Shown here: piece after piece, positions 15,044-21,922 of the stretch | How positions within the stretch are numbered: position 1 is the first letter of the stretch | Layout of the letters: the number at the start of each line of letters is the position of its first letter | Virus record (IMG/VR): IMGVR_UViG_3300050131_000019 | Coordinates: 1 to 64,000 of that record | Length of the DNA stretch: 64,000 bases | DNA from: a virus | Strand: one strand, 5' to 3' | The notes under the pieces: model-generated | What the model saw: only the letters and a program-made list of their open reading frames with translations | The model's database searches: none | What the model was told of the DNA's origin: nothing | Program-made: the position numbers and the translations under genes

Positions 15044-15409
15044 TTACCTCGCCCGGTAAACTGGAACCTCCGCCAGTTTGAGACAAAGGGCGGCGGCGAG
15101 GCGATGGTTTCCCTCTAGGTTATCTCCACTTAGAGAGAGAGGATGATCGATTCCGCGCTCCTCTACTTCACTAATAAGCTCCTCTCCGGCAAACTTTTTG
15201 AGTCGTTCGTGGCTCCACCCCCGGAATACCACTGCGGCATTTCGTATTTCTTCGGGGCGCAGATAGACAAATTCCCAATCCGTCTCTCCCCGTTTCTCGT
15301 AGGAATCCAGAAGACAGCGGGCATCGTCGGAACTCTCGGGGTCCGGGATATTCTGCCAAGTACTAAATATGGTCCCCGGCTCTGGATTGTACGGCGATCT
15401 GGGTTTCAT
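15044..15409 (-). CDS. ParB/sulfiredoxin-like small protein
   Basis: 121 residues from MKPRSPYNPEP. The C-terminal SLSGDNLEGNHRLAAALCL...VPVYRAR matches the ligand loop of the ParB-like nuclease fold (GNHRLAAA in place of GHRRL). ATGA overlap with the upstream gene. Confidence 0.7.
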   Translation of the reverse strand: MKPRSPYNPEPGTIFSTWQNIPDPESSDDARCLLDSYEKRGETDWEFVYLRPEEIRNAAVVFRGWSHERLKKFAGEELISEVEERGIDHPLSLSGDNLEGNHRLAAALCLKLAEVPVYRAR

Positions 15410-15978
15410 TCCGCACTCCCTCTGGTATGTACCCAACATACCGCTTGTAGGTCGCGGGGAGAAATTCCCCCTATCCAGCGAGAAGCCTCTTGGTAGCTGG
15501 CTTCCATTTCGAGATACATCCTGCCCCCAATGGCAATAGCTGTACACAAAGGATTCGCCGCTCTAGCGGCCCAAACGTCGATGGTGCATACGTATGAGTT
15601 TCCGGTAATGTTCTTGAAGAATCTTTGTACTTTCAGCCAACGGTTACAGCGAGTACCTGATGTGAAAGTCTTCATCGGGTCTTCCCCGTTAGCAATGTTC
15701 CACGCCTTGTTAATGTTCATGTAGGTTCCGGCCACGCTCGGTATGATTTGTGACCCATTATCCGCCGCCCGGATAATCAACCTAGCCCCTTTCACGTTTG
15801 TTTCCCATGTTTGTCTGGGGGATAGCGCGGCTATTACACCGGCACCCCTGTTAACATCTTTTGGGCAGAGTTCCCTTGCAAGAGATTCTGCGCGGCCATA
15901 CCATTCCCGGCCAGCCCGCAACTCATCTTTACTGGCCGAGGAATAGCATTTGATTATGTTACGGACAAAAGGTTTCAT
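15406..15978 (-). CDS. DUF7178-like / DNA-glycosylase-like phage protein
   Basis: 190 residues from MKPFVRNIIKCY. WYGRAESLARELCP, AGVIAALSPRQTWETNVKGAR, CTIDVWAARAA and ISPRDLQAVCWVHTRG form a signature I associate with phage proteins having a helix-hairpin-helix glycosylase-like fold. Substrate unknown. The ATG overlaps the upstream TAA by one base. Confidence 0.65.
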   Translation of the reverse strand: MKPFVRNIIKCYSSASKDELRAGREWYGRAESLARELCPKDVNRGAGVIAALSPRQTWETNVKGARLIIRAADNGSQIIPSVAGTYMNINKAWNIANGEDPMKTFTSGTRCNRWLKVQRFFKNITGNSYVCTIDVWAARAANPLCTAIAIGGRMYLEMEASYQEASRWIGGISPRDLQAVCWVHTRGSAE

Positions 15979-16187
15979 TACTCCCCCAGAAAGTCTTTGA
16001 CAATTTCCGCAAGCTCTTCCCAAGTGTCTAAGGAGTCTTTGTAGGCCCGTACTGACGCGTCGTTTGCAGAAGTGTGGTGGGGCAGCATGTAGTCTCCGTC
16101 TATCCGAAGTTTGTGCCCATCTTTTCGAGTTACCGTTAGGACGGGCTGATCCCCGTAAATGTTGATTTCTAAATCAAGTTTTGCCAT
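15978..16187 (-). CDS. Small hypothetical protein under pseudoknot RNA copy 5
   Basis: 69 residues; a beta-rich start (LDLEINIYGDQPVLTVTRKDG) then an acidic helix. Preceded by AAAGGAGG of RNA element copy 5. Not recognised. Confidence 0.6.
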   Translation of the reverse strand: MAKLDLEINIYGDQPVLTVTRKDGHKLRIDGDYMLPHHTSANDASVRAYKDSLDTWEELAEIVKDFLGE

Positions 16188-16190
16188 TAT

Positions 16191-16274
16191 TCCTCCTTTG
16201 GAGATTGGCCGGATTGCTCCGTTTCTAGCCCCGCTACGTAGAAGCTCTCCTTGGGGCCACCCCGTAACCGGGGG
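16191..16274 (-). ncRNA. Pseudoknot leader RNA element, copy 5
   Basis: Hairpin CCCCG-GTTA-CGGGG (16273-16260), stem GCCCC/GGGGC, inner hairpin GCTTCTACGTAGC, pseudoknot GGAGA (16250-16246) with TCTCC (16204-16200). The linker carries an extra small hairpin, making this the most diverged copy. Confidence 0.65.
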
Positions 16275-16275
16275 G

Positions 16276-16917
16276 TTAATCCTTATTCCTTTCCCTATTC
16301 ATGCTGTTTACTGCGTCTTCTCCTTCTTGGTCCATTGCACCCCAGAGGATAGTGTCAAACTCTCCGTTGCAGTTACTATCCTCCATGATGTCATATTCGT
16401 TCCACTCTCTTTGTTCGAGGAAAGCATCAATCAGTGTTCTGATCTGGTTGTGGTCCCACTCTGAAACATTTTTGGGCCACTCCGACAGATTTGAAGAGTA
16501 GAAGCTAAGAAATCCATCATAGCTGGTGAATTTCTCTTTAACTACCTTCCGAAGAACTTCTTTATCCGCCCCCGTGTACAATCTCTTTACCGCAGCGGCG
16601 GGTATTGTCAGGAAAATCCGGTCGGTAGCGAAGTTGTATGCTCGGGGGGATTCCAAAGCGTCCCACTTCGCGTTGAGGTCAATCTTCGTCTCATCCTTGA
16701 ACCACGCGCAAAAGTTTTCTGCGTACATTTTGGCATATTCCCTGTACGCCTGCTGCCAGTTGATATGCTCCCACAGTTCGAGCGGCTCACCTTCGGAGTC
16801 TGCCAGAGGAATCTGATCTCCGTGGTCATCTTCGGTTATTTGCTCACAAGCCTTATCTAGCTCAGAATTATGGATAGAGTTGTAGAATCCGGAAAACGGA
16901 ATTGTTGCTGTCGGCAT
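16276..16917 (-). CDS. Conserved phage hypothetical protein
   Basis: 213 residues. IPFSGFYNSIHNSELDKA, the SPRAYNFATDRIFLTIP segment and FTSYDGFLSFYSS make up a family frequent in phage early regions; I recall no established function. One near-exact 15-mer hairpin copy lies in its first codons. Confidence 0.7.
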   Translation of the reverse strand: MPTATIPFSGFYNSIHNSELDKACEQITEDDHGDQIPLADSEGEPLELWEHINWQQAYREYAKMYAENFCAWFKDETKIDLNAKWDALESPRAYNFATDRIFLTIPAAAVKRLYTGADKEVLRKVVKEKFTSYDGFLSFYSSNLSEWPKNVSEWDHNQIRTLIDAFLEQREWNEYDIMEDSNCNGEFDTILWGAMDQEGEDAVNSMNRERNKD

Positions 16918-16925
16918 GATACCTC

Positions 16926-17174
16926 CTACACAAACTCAGTTACGGTTAGTATGTTTTGCAGGAGAACAGACTCCTGCCGGTTATGCGCCTTGATGCTAGA
17001 GGCCACCAGAAGCGCGGTAGGATGAGATATGCCCTCAAGCTCAATTACCAGAGAACCTTCCTCTACCCCTTTCCACGCTCCGGTAGCCTTGTACATCGTG
17101 TAGCCCTCGACTAGCCCGGAGAGAATCTTCTTGATTCCCTTCACATTTTTGCGCTCTGTAAAAATTCTGTACAT
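16926..17174 (-). CDS. Small hypothetical protein
   Basis: 82 residues from MYRIFTERKNVKG behind GGAGG, first gene after the promoter at 17222. The pattern YTMYKATGAWKGVEEGSLVIEL resembles a small beta-barrel common in phages. Function unknown. Confidence 0.65.
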   Translation of the reverse strand: MYRIFTERKNVKGIKKILSGLVEGYTMYKATGAWKGVEEGSLVIELEGISHPTALLVASSIKAHNRQESVLLQNILTVTEFV

Positions 17175-17193
17175 GTTTTCCTCCACTTTTTGA

Positions 17194-17222
17194 ATCGTAC
17201 CTGAAATTTTTAGGTTTGTCAA
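17194..17222 (-). promoter_or_regulatory. Leftward sigma-70 promoter
   Basis: TTGACA (17222-17217), 17 bases, TACGAT (17199-17194). The spacer AACCTAAAAATTTCAGG is similar to that of the promoter at 14982 (AACCTGAAAATTT), and the same upstream box is present. Confidence 0.7.
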
Positions 17223-17241
17223 CCAGCGAAAACAAAAGACT

Positions 17242-17258
17242 TAGCAACGTTTTCCACA
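17242..17258 (-). promoter_or_regulatory. TGTGGAAAACGTTGCTA box, copy B
   Basis: Second copy of the 17-base element, upstream of the 17222 promoter. A further half-like copy (TGTGCAAAACCTTGAAAACC) lies just upstream. Confidence 0.55.
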
Positions 17259-17280
17259 GGTTTTCAAGGTTTTGCACAGG

Positions 17281-17475
17281 CTAGAATTTTCGGGCATCAA
17301 CTATCACGTTGCAGACCGGCTCGGTCCAGAAGCTAAACGTGTAACCACATTCTGGACAATTGTCTGTCCAATACCCCGCAGAGGGGTTGTCATAGAAGTC
17401 CAGCGAAAGACTCTTATCACACGCAGGGCACTTGAAGTTTTCCGTGTTTCCTGCGTTTTCGCCAACTACAATCAT
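17281..17475 (-). CDS. Zinc-ribbon protein under pseudoknot RNA copy 6
   Basis: 64 residues with FKCPACDKSL and DNCPECGYTFSF, two CxxC knuckles of a zinc ribbon. Preceded by GAGGAGG of RNA element copy 6. Confidence 0.7.
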   Translation of the reverse strand: MIVVGENAGNTENFKCPACDKSLSLDFYDNPSAGYWTDNCPECGYTFSFWTEPVCNVIVDARKF

Positions 17476-17480
17476 AAATC

Positions 17481-17558
17481 CTCCTCGGGTATTTGGTAGT
17501 TACGCAGCCACCCCTCGTGCCGGGATACCCTTGTGGCCTGCCGGATAACGCTCCGGCC
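17481..17558 (-). ncRNA. Pseudoknot leader RNA element, copy 6
   Basis: Near-identical to copy 4: hairpin GCCGGA-GCGTTA-TCCGGC (17557-17540), pseudoknot GGGTAT (17530-17525) with ATACCC (17492-17487). It stands before an unrelated gene, so the element moves independently of coding sequence. Confidence 0.8.
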
Positions 17559-17561
17559 CGG

Positions 17562-17666
17562 TTATCGGAGAACTATTGCCAAGATGAGCAAGAGCAAACC
17601 TACAGAAGCTACGAACAGAACAGGAAACCAACTGACTGTTATGGGAGAATTTCTCAGTTTCTTCAT
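17562..17666 (-). CDS. 34-residue single-span membrane peptide
   Basis: MKKLRNSPITVSWFPVLFV then SVGLLLLILAIVLR: one transmembrane segment with a positively charged N-terminus. The ATG directly follows the TAG of another membrane peptide gene. Candidate lysis or envelope peptide; function unknown. Confidence 0.6.
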   Translation of the reverse strand: MKKLRNSPITVSWFPVLFVASVGLLLLILAIVLR

Positions 17667-17789
17667 CTACCACACCTTACTGAGAAAGTGCCAAGCCACT
17701 ATACCAACCACAATCCAGAAGCCAGCACCTAGAATGAATACCGCGCCCCACGCAACAAGAAACTCTGTATTAACCTCCTGTCGTCTCAT
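17667..17789 (-). CDS. 40-residue single-span membrane peptide
   Basis: MRRQEVNTEFLVAWG followed by VFILGAGFWIVVGIVAWHFL, one transmembrane helix. Good GAGGAGG ribosome site; its ATG overlaps the upstream stop (ATGA). It forms a pair with the 34-residue peptide and could be a small holin-like or antiholin-like pair. Confidence 0.6.
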   Translation of the reverse strand: MRRQEVNTEFLVAWGAVFILGAGFWIVVGIVAWHFLSKVW

Positions 17790-17950
17790 ACTTCCTCCTC
17801 GTCAGTCAGTTCCGTTTCTGCGGCAGCACGGAAGGCATCATCGGCTGCACCATAGGCGTCTGATCCTGTCCGGTATATGCAGTTTTGCGCCATTTTTTCA
17901 GACCCAGAAGGGTCTATTACAATGATTTTTACCACCCAAATATCATTCAT
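17786..17950 (-). CDS. Small hypothetical protein under pseudoknot RNA copy 7
   Basis: 54 residues from MNDIWVVKIIVIDPSGSEK behind AAAGGAGG; acidic C-terminus. Coupled by ATGA to the membrane peptide gene. Not recognised. Confidence 0.6.
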   Translation of the reverse strand: MNDIWVVKIIVIDPSGSEKMAQNCIYRTGSDAYGAADDAFRAAAETELTDEEEV

Positions 17951-17953
17951 ACT

Positions 17954-18036
17954 TCCTCCTTTGGGTAATCTGTAAACTCCAACACCCACGCCACTTGACG
18001 GCTTACCCGTGTGGGCTACCAGATTACGGCTCTGGC
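17954..18036 (-). ncRNA. Pseudoknot leader RNA element, copy 7
   Basis: Hairpin CCAGA-GCCGTAA-TCTGG (18035-18019), stem GCCCAC/GTGGGT with inner GCC-GTCAAGT-GGC, pseudoknot GGGTAA (18008-18003) with TTACCC (17968-17963), then AAAGGAGG. Confidence 0.75.
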
Positions 18037-18047
18037 TGGCCGGTAGA

Positions 18048-18581
18048 TTAGAAAGAGTAGTCTTCTGCCTCTGTGCGGGTGAGGAAGAAATGAATTCCGG
18101 AACCACATACTGTCCAACGGTTTTCATTCCAGCCGTTGAGCGGCACTACCGTCTCTCCTTTTCGGTAGGTAATAACCCCGTACTTTCCCCCGCTTTTCGC
18201 TTCTTCGGCCCCCACCACTTCGAGGACTACTGCTTTAGAGCACCGGCACTTGCGCCCCGCCCCGTGGCTTCTCTTAGCGTCTTCTGTGATGAGGAGTTTT
18301 ACCAGAATACCGCCGCTACATTTCTTCCACCCCACGAAAGACCCCTCTTCCGGAAGGAACTGTATCTGTGCTACAGCCCTTTCTGCGTTTTCGGCTCCGG
18401 ACAGGTCGGCTCCGTACAGGTTGGCTCCGTACAGGTTGGCTCCGGACAGGTTGGCTCCGGACAGGTAGGCTCCGTACAGGTTGGCTTTTGCTGCCATCGC
18501 CGCAACAACCAATTCGGTAATTGTCTTAGCGGCCTCAAGAGTAAACAAGACCGCTCCATAAACGTTTTTCAGTTCCATCAC
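18048..18581 (-). CDS. Pentapeptide-repeat protein with DUF5758-like C-terminus
   Basis: 177 residues. About residues 31-62 are tandem pentapeptides (ANLYG, AYLSG, ANLSG, ADLSG), expected to form a short right-handed quadrilateral helix. The C-terminal domain (VKLLITEDAKRS, RKCRCSKAVVLEV, CGSGIHFFLTRTEAEDY) matches the DUF5758-type domain that accompanies such repeats in phages. Role unknown; some pentapeptide proteins mimic DNA, but this repeat is short. The repeats are near-identical in DNA, so expansion is probably recent. Confidence 0.75.
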   Translation of the reverse strand: MMELKNVYGAVLFTLEAAKTITELVVAAMAAKANLYGAYLSGANLSGANLYGANLYGADLSGAENAERAVAQIQFLPEEGSFVGWKKCSGGILVKLLITEDAKRSHGAGRKCRCSKAVVLEVVGAEEAKSGGKYGVITYRKGETVVPLNGWNENRWTVCGSGIHFFLTRTEAEDYSF

Positions 18582-18588
18582 ATCTCCT

Positions 18589-18819
18589 TTACCGTGCTAA
18601 CAAAGCCGCCCATTCGTCCGTATGGAATTTAACCACACGAGCCTGTAAGAACGTTCCGCAGAACTCCAAGGCTGCGGCATGAGTCTTAAAATCTGCCGCG
18701 CTACCGTAGAGGTTACGGGCTTCCACGTACCCACCGTCTTTGTAGATGAGTACACTGTATTCCCCGGAAGTAAATCCGGTGCTAAGGTTGTGCTGTCCTG
18801 CTAACGGTGTTTCTTGCAT
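18589..18819 (-). CDS. Small hypothetical protein
   Basis: 76 residues from MQETPLAGQHNL behind GGAGG. Contains GGYVEARNLYGSAADFKTHAAALEFC. Not recognised. Confidence 0.6.
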   Translation of the reverse strand: MQETPLAGQHNLSTGFTSGEYSVLIYKDGGYVEARNLYGSAADFKTHAAALEFCGTFLQARVVKFHTDEWAALLAR

Positions 18820-18860
18820 AAATCCTCCGATGTTCAAAGCATTTCTGAAACTTTCGTTGT

Positions 18861-18903
18861 TGTCAAATCCGTTTATTTTCAACGGCTTGCAGCGTTTTCC
18901 ACA
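18861..18903 (-). promoter_or_regulatory. Third copy of the upstream box with a TTGACA -35
   Basis: TGTGGAAAACGCTGCAA (18903-18887), CCGTTGAAAATAAACGGA, then TTGACA (18866-18861). The -10 at the expected spacing is weak (AATGCT). Same arrangement as at 14982 and 17222. Confidence 0.5.
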
Positions 18904-18966
18904 GCCCAACGGGGAATATCTCCAACGGTTCCAATCTTCTTCCATACAGGCTGATTTGTCACCCGG

Positions 18967-19176
18967 CTACCTCACTCTCTCATTACAGCGGTTGTAGATT
19001 GGTTCGGAGGCATCCACATACTTCTGGATGGCGGGGGAATACTTCGGCTCCGCCAAGAAGTTTAAGATACGCTGTGCGAAATGCCCTGCGTCTGTTTCCC
19101 CGTCGAGCCACAGGCTAGTTCCATCTTCCCGGACGATCTCAGCACAATTGTAATTGAGGCTTATTGTTCCCTTCAT
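18967..19176 (-). CDS. Small hypothetical protein, paralogue of the 19651 gene
   Basis: 69 residues. MKGTISLNYNCAEIVREDGTSLWLDG and AGHFAQRILNFLAEPK align with the gene at 19651 (MREDGVELSLS, AEYAQAILNFLQEAK). ATGA overlap upstream. Function unknown. Confidence 0.6.
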   Translation of the reverse strand: MKGTISLNYNCAEIVREDGTSLWLDGETDAGHFAQRILNFLAEPKYSPAIQKYVDASEPIYNRCNERVR

Positions 19177-19490
19177 ACTTCCTCCTCATAGTCCAAGTAG
19201 TCCAGATCGTCCCAATAGTCTTTCTCTTGCATCTCCTGATAGTCGCGGCACTCTTTGGTATGAGTGTAAGTCCCGAAGACGTACTCCGGGTCAAACCACA
19301 TACCGGATACCCAAGCATCCTCGCCTTGAATAGTCAACAGTAGATGCTGGTCGTGTCCCGCGCACCCTGGGCAAGAAGAGTATCGCCAGTCCCGCACGGT
19401 AAAAGTCTCTGTTGTGCCGTGTATTGACATGGAGAACCAGCGGTCTCTGTCATTACATACGGTAACCTTGTCTCCGATTCGGAACGTCAT
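19173..19490 (-). CDS. Small conserved hypothetical protein
   Basis: 105 residues, FRIGDKVTVCNDRDR barrel-like start, CPGCAGHDQHLLL zinc-knuckle-like segment, very acidic C-terminus (YWDDLDYLDYEEEV). Overlaps the gene below by 4 bases. Confidence 0.6.
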   Translation of the reverse strand: MTFRIGDKVTVCNDRDRWFSMSIHGTTETFTVRDWRYSSCPGCAGHDQHLLLTIQGEDAWVSGMWFDPEYVFGTYTHTKECRDYQEMQEKDYWDDLDYLDYEEEV

Positions 19491-19654
19491 ATCTCCTCCA
19501 CTCCTTCAATTCTGTCCGGCATAGCATTGCTGTGCATTGCGTAGCCGACACCATACTTGGCCACATATTCTACAGCCGCGCTACCACTTACCGCGCTTAT
19601 CCTGATAGTCTCAGAAAATCCCCGGTAAGAGTAGAACACCCGGTAGTCTTTCAC
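19487..19654 (-). CDS. 55-residue hypothetical protein, GTG start
   Basis: GTG at 19654 behind AGGAGGCC, reading MKDYRVFYSYRGFSETIRI and ending RIEGVEEI. Four-base overlaps with both neighbours (GTGA upstream, ATGA downstream) support it. Not recognised. Confidence 0.6.
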   Translation of the reverse strand: MKDYRVFYSYRGFSETIRISAVSGSAAVEYVAKYGVGYAMHSNAMPDRIEGVEEI

Positions 19655-19857
19655 TTGGCCTCCTGTAAGAAGTTTAGTATGGCCTGGGCGTACTCGGCGG
19701 CATCATACATCCGGGTCTCTTCCCCGATCTGGTCATTACCCTTCCATCGCATGAAAGAGTTCCTCCAGCTAGAGAGGGATAACTCTACCCCATCCTCTCT
19801 CATTACCGACACGGAAGCTACGCCACTTCCTTCGTGTACTATCATTGTCCCTGTCAT
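19651..19857 (-). CDS. Small hypothetical protein, paralogue of the 18967 gene
   Basis: 68 residues with VMREDGVELSLSS and EYAQAILNFLQEAK, related to the 18967 gene. ATG behind GGAGGAATT. Function unknown. Confidence 0.6.
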   Translation of the reverse strand: MTGTMIVHEGSGVASVSVMREDGVELSLSSWRNSFMRWKGNDQIGEETRMYDAAEYAQAILNFLQEAK

Positions 19858-20034
19858 AATTCCTCCAACAATCTGCGGATAAATTCAACGGTATCCTTTT
19901 TCCGTTTGTCCAGAGCACACTCAGTGTACCTCGAACAACCTTGTGTAGTCAACTGGTCGGCCACCAAACTCCCTTGCACGTTGGCTAGCCGAAGGAATAA
20001 GTACAATCTCCTTGTGGCACAGGGAGCATGTCAT
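19854..20034 (-). pseudogene. Frameshifted Cys-knuckle protein
   Basis: Frame 1 reads MTCSLCHKEIVLIPSASQRA...RPVDYTRLFEVH then TGA (19923-19921). A shifted frame continues TECALDKRKKDTVEFIRRLLEEL and ends in an ATGA overlap with the next gene, so it is the natural C-terminus. Relatives I know carry C-x2-C...PSAxxRA...DYTxLF..HxxC as one chain. The junction GTACACTGAG looks like loss of one AC from ACACAC, or a -2/+1 recoding site. Confidence 0.65.
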
Positions 20035-20301
20035 TTACAGCCCCCTATAACCATACCCCAACTTCTGTGAGGTATGATAGACCATTTCCTTGAGGTTGGT
20101 GATCTTGGCGGACTCCTCAGCGATTATCTCTGAGGTAATAGTTACTAGTTGGTCGAGCAGGAGGGTATGTTCCCCCACCACCAGAGACTTTTGGTACCCC
20201 TTGAATCTGAATGTGGCGGACTCAAGCAATGAGTTATGGCGTGCAATCGCTTCCTCATACCGTGCGATTGCTCCTATGCGCTTTGCTTTCTTCGTCTGCA
20301 T
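20035..20301 (-). CDS. Helical hypothetical protein
   Basis: 88 residues from MQTKKAKRIGAIARYEEAI behind CAAGGAG, mostly helical with coiled-coil tendency. First gene of a leftward transcription unit. Not recognised. Confidence 0.6.
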   Translation of the reverse strand: MQTKKAKRIGAIARYEEAIARHNSLLESATFRFKGYQKSLVVGEHTLLLDQLVTITSEIIAEESAKITNLKEMVYHTSQKLGYGYRGL

Positions 20302-20323
20302 TGTAGCTCCTTGCCGTGTTGGT

Positions 20324-20420
20324 CGCGGCGATGTTTTGACCATAGGCGCAACGATTTTTTTTTGCAAGCCCCATTTTGTGGAAAACGCTGCAAGTTATTG
20401 AAAACGAAGCGAAAATAAAG
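20324..20420 (-). promoter_or_regulatory. Leftward promoter region with inverted upstream box
   Basis: On the minus strand TTGCAA, a 17-base spacer of mostly A then CGTTGCGCC, and TATGGT, upstream of the 20035 gene. The TGTGGAAAACGCTGCAA box is at 20377-20393 but in the opposite (plus) orientation, followed by TTATTGAAAACG. Confidence 0.45.
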
Positions 20421-20993
20421 TTCAAAATTGTGGGAAACTATTTTTAGCAACCTGTGGAAAACCGCTTTGGCCCAAAAATTGCTCGCGTGCGATAATAGAC
20501 CGGCCAACCAAACAACGTACTCCTTACCACACTACCACTCAAGGATGCGCGTGCGGGCGCGTAGGACGCGATAATAGGCACTATGCGCGATACTCTTCCC
20601 CAATTATTCCGTTTTCCGGAATATCACGCGGCACGATTCCACGTTCTGATTAAAAAAAGGGAGTGTAGCAGACTGGTAAGGTGCTGGTAAACTACTGATA
20701 GCAGACAAGTTGCGGCATGATTCACTGATCTTATCCCCGCTACCGAGTGTATTAGGCCGGTCAAGGTATGATACGTGCTATGGTGGAGTACAGGGAAGGA
20801 TCGTTTTCGCCTGATTTTCGCTTTGACGCTTTACTAACGATTTATAGGCTTATGGCGCGATAGTTCGGATTTTTGACTAGGGTATATGCTTAGACTCGCC
20901 AGCACGCTGGATAAACCGTTATGCTAACGCGGGGATCACCGTTGCACGCGCCCATGCGCTACACTTTTACAGGTTTTCAAGATATTTTGGCGC
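20421..20993. other. Non-coding stretch
   Basis: About 570 bases without a supported gene. It contains a second TGTGGAAAAC-like site (20453), GCGATAATAG repeats (20491 and 20569), and one exact 15-mer hairpin (20607-20621). Probably a regulatory boundary between two leftward units. Confidence 0.5.
20607..20621. repeat. Dispersed 15-mer hairpin
   Basis: Exact TTCCGTTTTCCGGAA in non-coding DNA. Confidence 0.7.
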
Positions 20994-21021
20994 AAGAAAA
21001 ACCCCATCCGAGGATGGGGTT
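20994..21021 (-). terminator. Rho-independent terminator, leftward
   Basis: Minus strand AACCCCATCC-TC-GGATGGGGTT followed by TTTCTT: a 10-bp perfect stem with a T tract, ending the unit that contains the genes at 21042-21832. Confidence 0.85.
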
Positions 21022-21041
21022 CAATCTTTACAGCGAATTGA

Positions 21042-21314
21042 CTATGCGCAAGCTTTACAGTGACAACCTAGTACAGGGGATGTGACATGAGCGAATGCAA
21101 GCTGCGAGGCGACACGCGAACGGTGGGCAAGTAGCTGGGCCTTGCTCTGGTATTCCGTGCGTGACACGCTACCATCGGACCGCGCTGTGACGCTGTAATA
21201 TGCAGGCATAGACCGCACAGCTTGTACAGGCCGGGATGGTACGTGGAAGTGCACGCTCGGGGCGTGAGGGCCAAACGTAGCAGGATGGGGCTGTATGATG
21301 CGCGTCTGAATCAT
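21042..21314 (-). CDS. Small hypothetical protein
   Basis: 90 residues, His/Pro-rich N-terminus (IIQPHPATFGPHAPSVHFHV) and a CHCKAC C-terminus. ATGA overlap with the upstream gene. Not recognised. Confidence 0.5.
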   Translation of the reverse strand: MIQTRIIQPHPATFGPHAPSVHFHVPSRPVQAVRSMPAYYSVTARSDGSVSRTEYQSKAQLLAHRSRVASQLAFAHVTSPVLGCHCKACA

Positions 21315-21481
21315 AGCGAAGCCTTTCCATACAGGATAACTTCGAGAGTTTCAGACAGCACGGTATGTCCATTGCCGTCACCGTAGCCATAGGTCGTAAC
21401 GGCTATTACATTACCGTCACGCTCCGCTATCTTGACAGATAGCACGTCAAGAAAAAAATCGAGGTCAAGGTCTTGTGTTTC
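21311..21481 (-). CDS. Small hypothetical protein
   Basis: 56 residues from METQDLDLDFFLDVLSV behind GGAG. Mixed beta/acidic. Not recognised. Confidence 0.5.
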   Translation of the reverse strand, partial: ETQDLDLDFFLDVLSVKIAERDGNVIAVTTYGYGDGNGHTVLSETLEVILYGKASL

Positions 21482-21670
21482 CATACACACTCCAAAAGCA
21501 AACCCCGCACCCATCAAGGGATACAGGGTTTTCGGCTTAGATAAAATGCCCCCGTACAGTCTCACAGACCCTACAAAGGCATTTTACCGTTTTGTTGTGT
21601 TCCGCGAATATGGCCCTTACATCTTTTGCGGCTAATCCGCTCCATTTTGCCGCAAGATTCCAGCACCGTG

Positions 21671-21832
21671 TCACGGTAGCACGCTGGTTTGAGTGGACTG
21701 GTAGACGCTATTGGATACCGCTACCAGTTCTGCAATATCCAAAGCGATTGAAACGGGCACGCTGTCCGATACCTGTACGGTGCGCCGTTCGGACAATTGT
21801 CCGATACGATTGACGATTACTTGGATGGTCAT
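21671..21832 (-). CDS. 53-residue hypothetical protein
   Basis: MTIQVIVNRIGQLSERRTVQ...SVPVSIALDIAEL with a GGAG site five bases before the ATG. Not recognised. Confidence 0.5.
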   Translation of the reverse strand: MTIQVIVNRIGQLSERRTVQVSDSVPVSIALDIAELVAVSNSVYQSTQTSVLP

Positions 21833-21922
21833 AAGACTCCAATGGGCTTGGATTGAATGGGCTTGTAACCATTCCGCCGCATTAACAGGGTAGCCGTTTA
21901 GCTTGCCCTGCTACTCTGCGAG

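Noticed and set aside
18009-18632. Long plus-strand frame with VGSVQVGSGQVGS-type repeats
   Set aside because: It is the reverse strand of the pentapeptide repeats of the 18048 minus-strand gene, in a leftward operon with good start sites; no ribosome site on the plus strand.
20341-20400. TTTTCCACA sites as proof of a DnaA-dependent origin
   Set aside because: Each differs from the DnaA box (TTATCCACA) and most lie at promoter positions, so a promoter-linked function is more likely.
21169-21390. Second frame (73 codons) overlapping the 21042 and 21311 genes
   Set aside because: No ribosome site, fully overlapped by two coupled frames.
21573-21647. Possible 24-residue peptide on the minus strand (MERISRKRC...)
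   Set aside because: No Shine-Dalgarno and too short to support.
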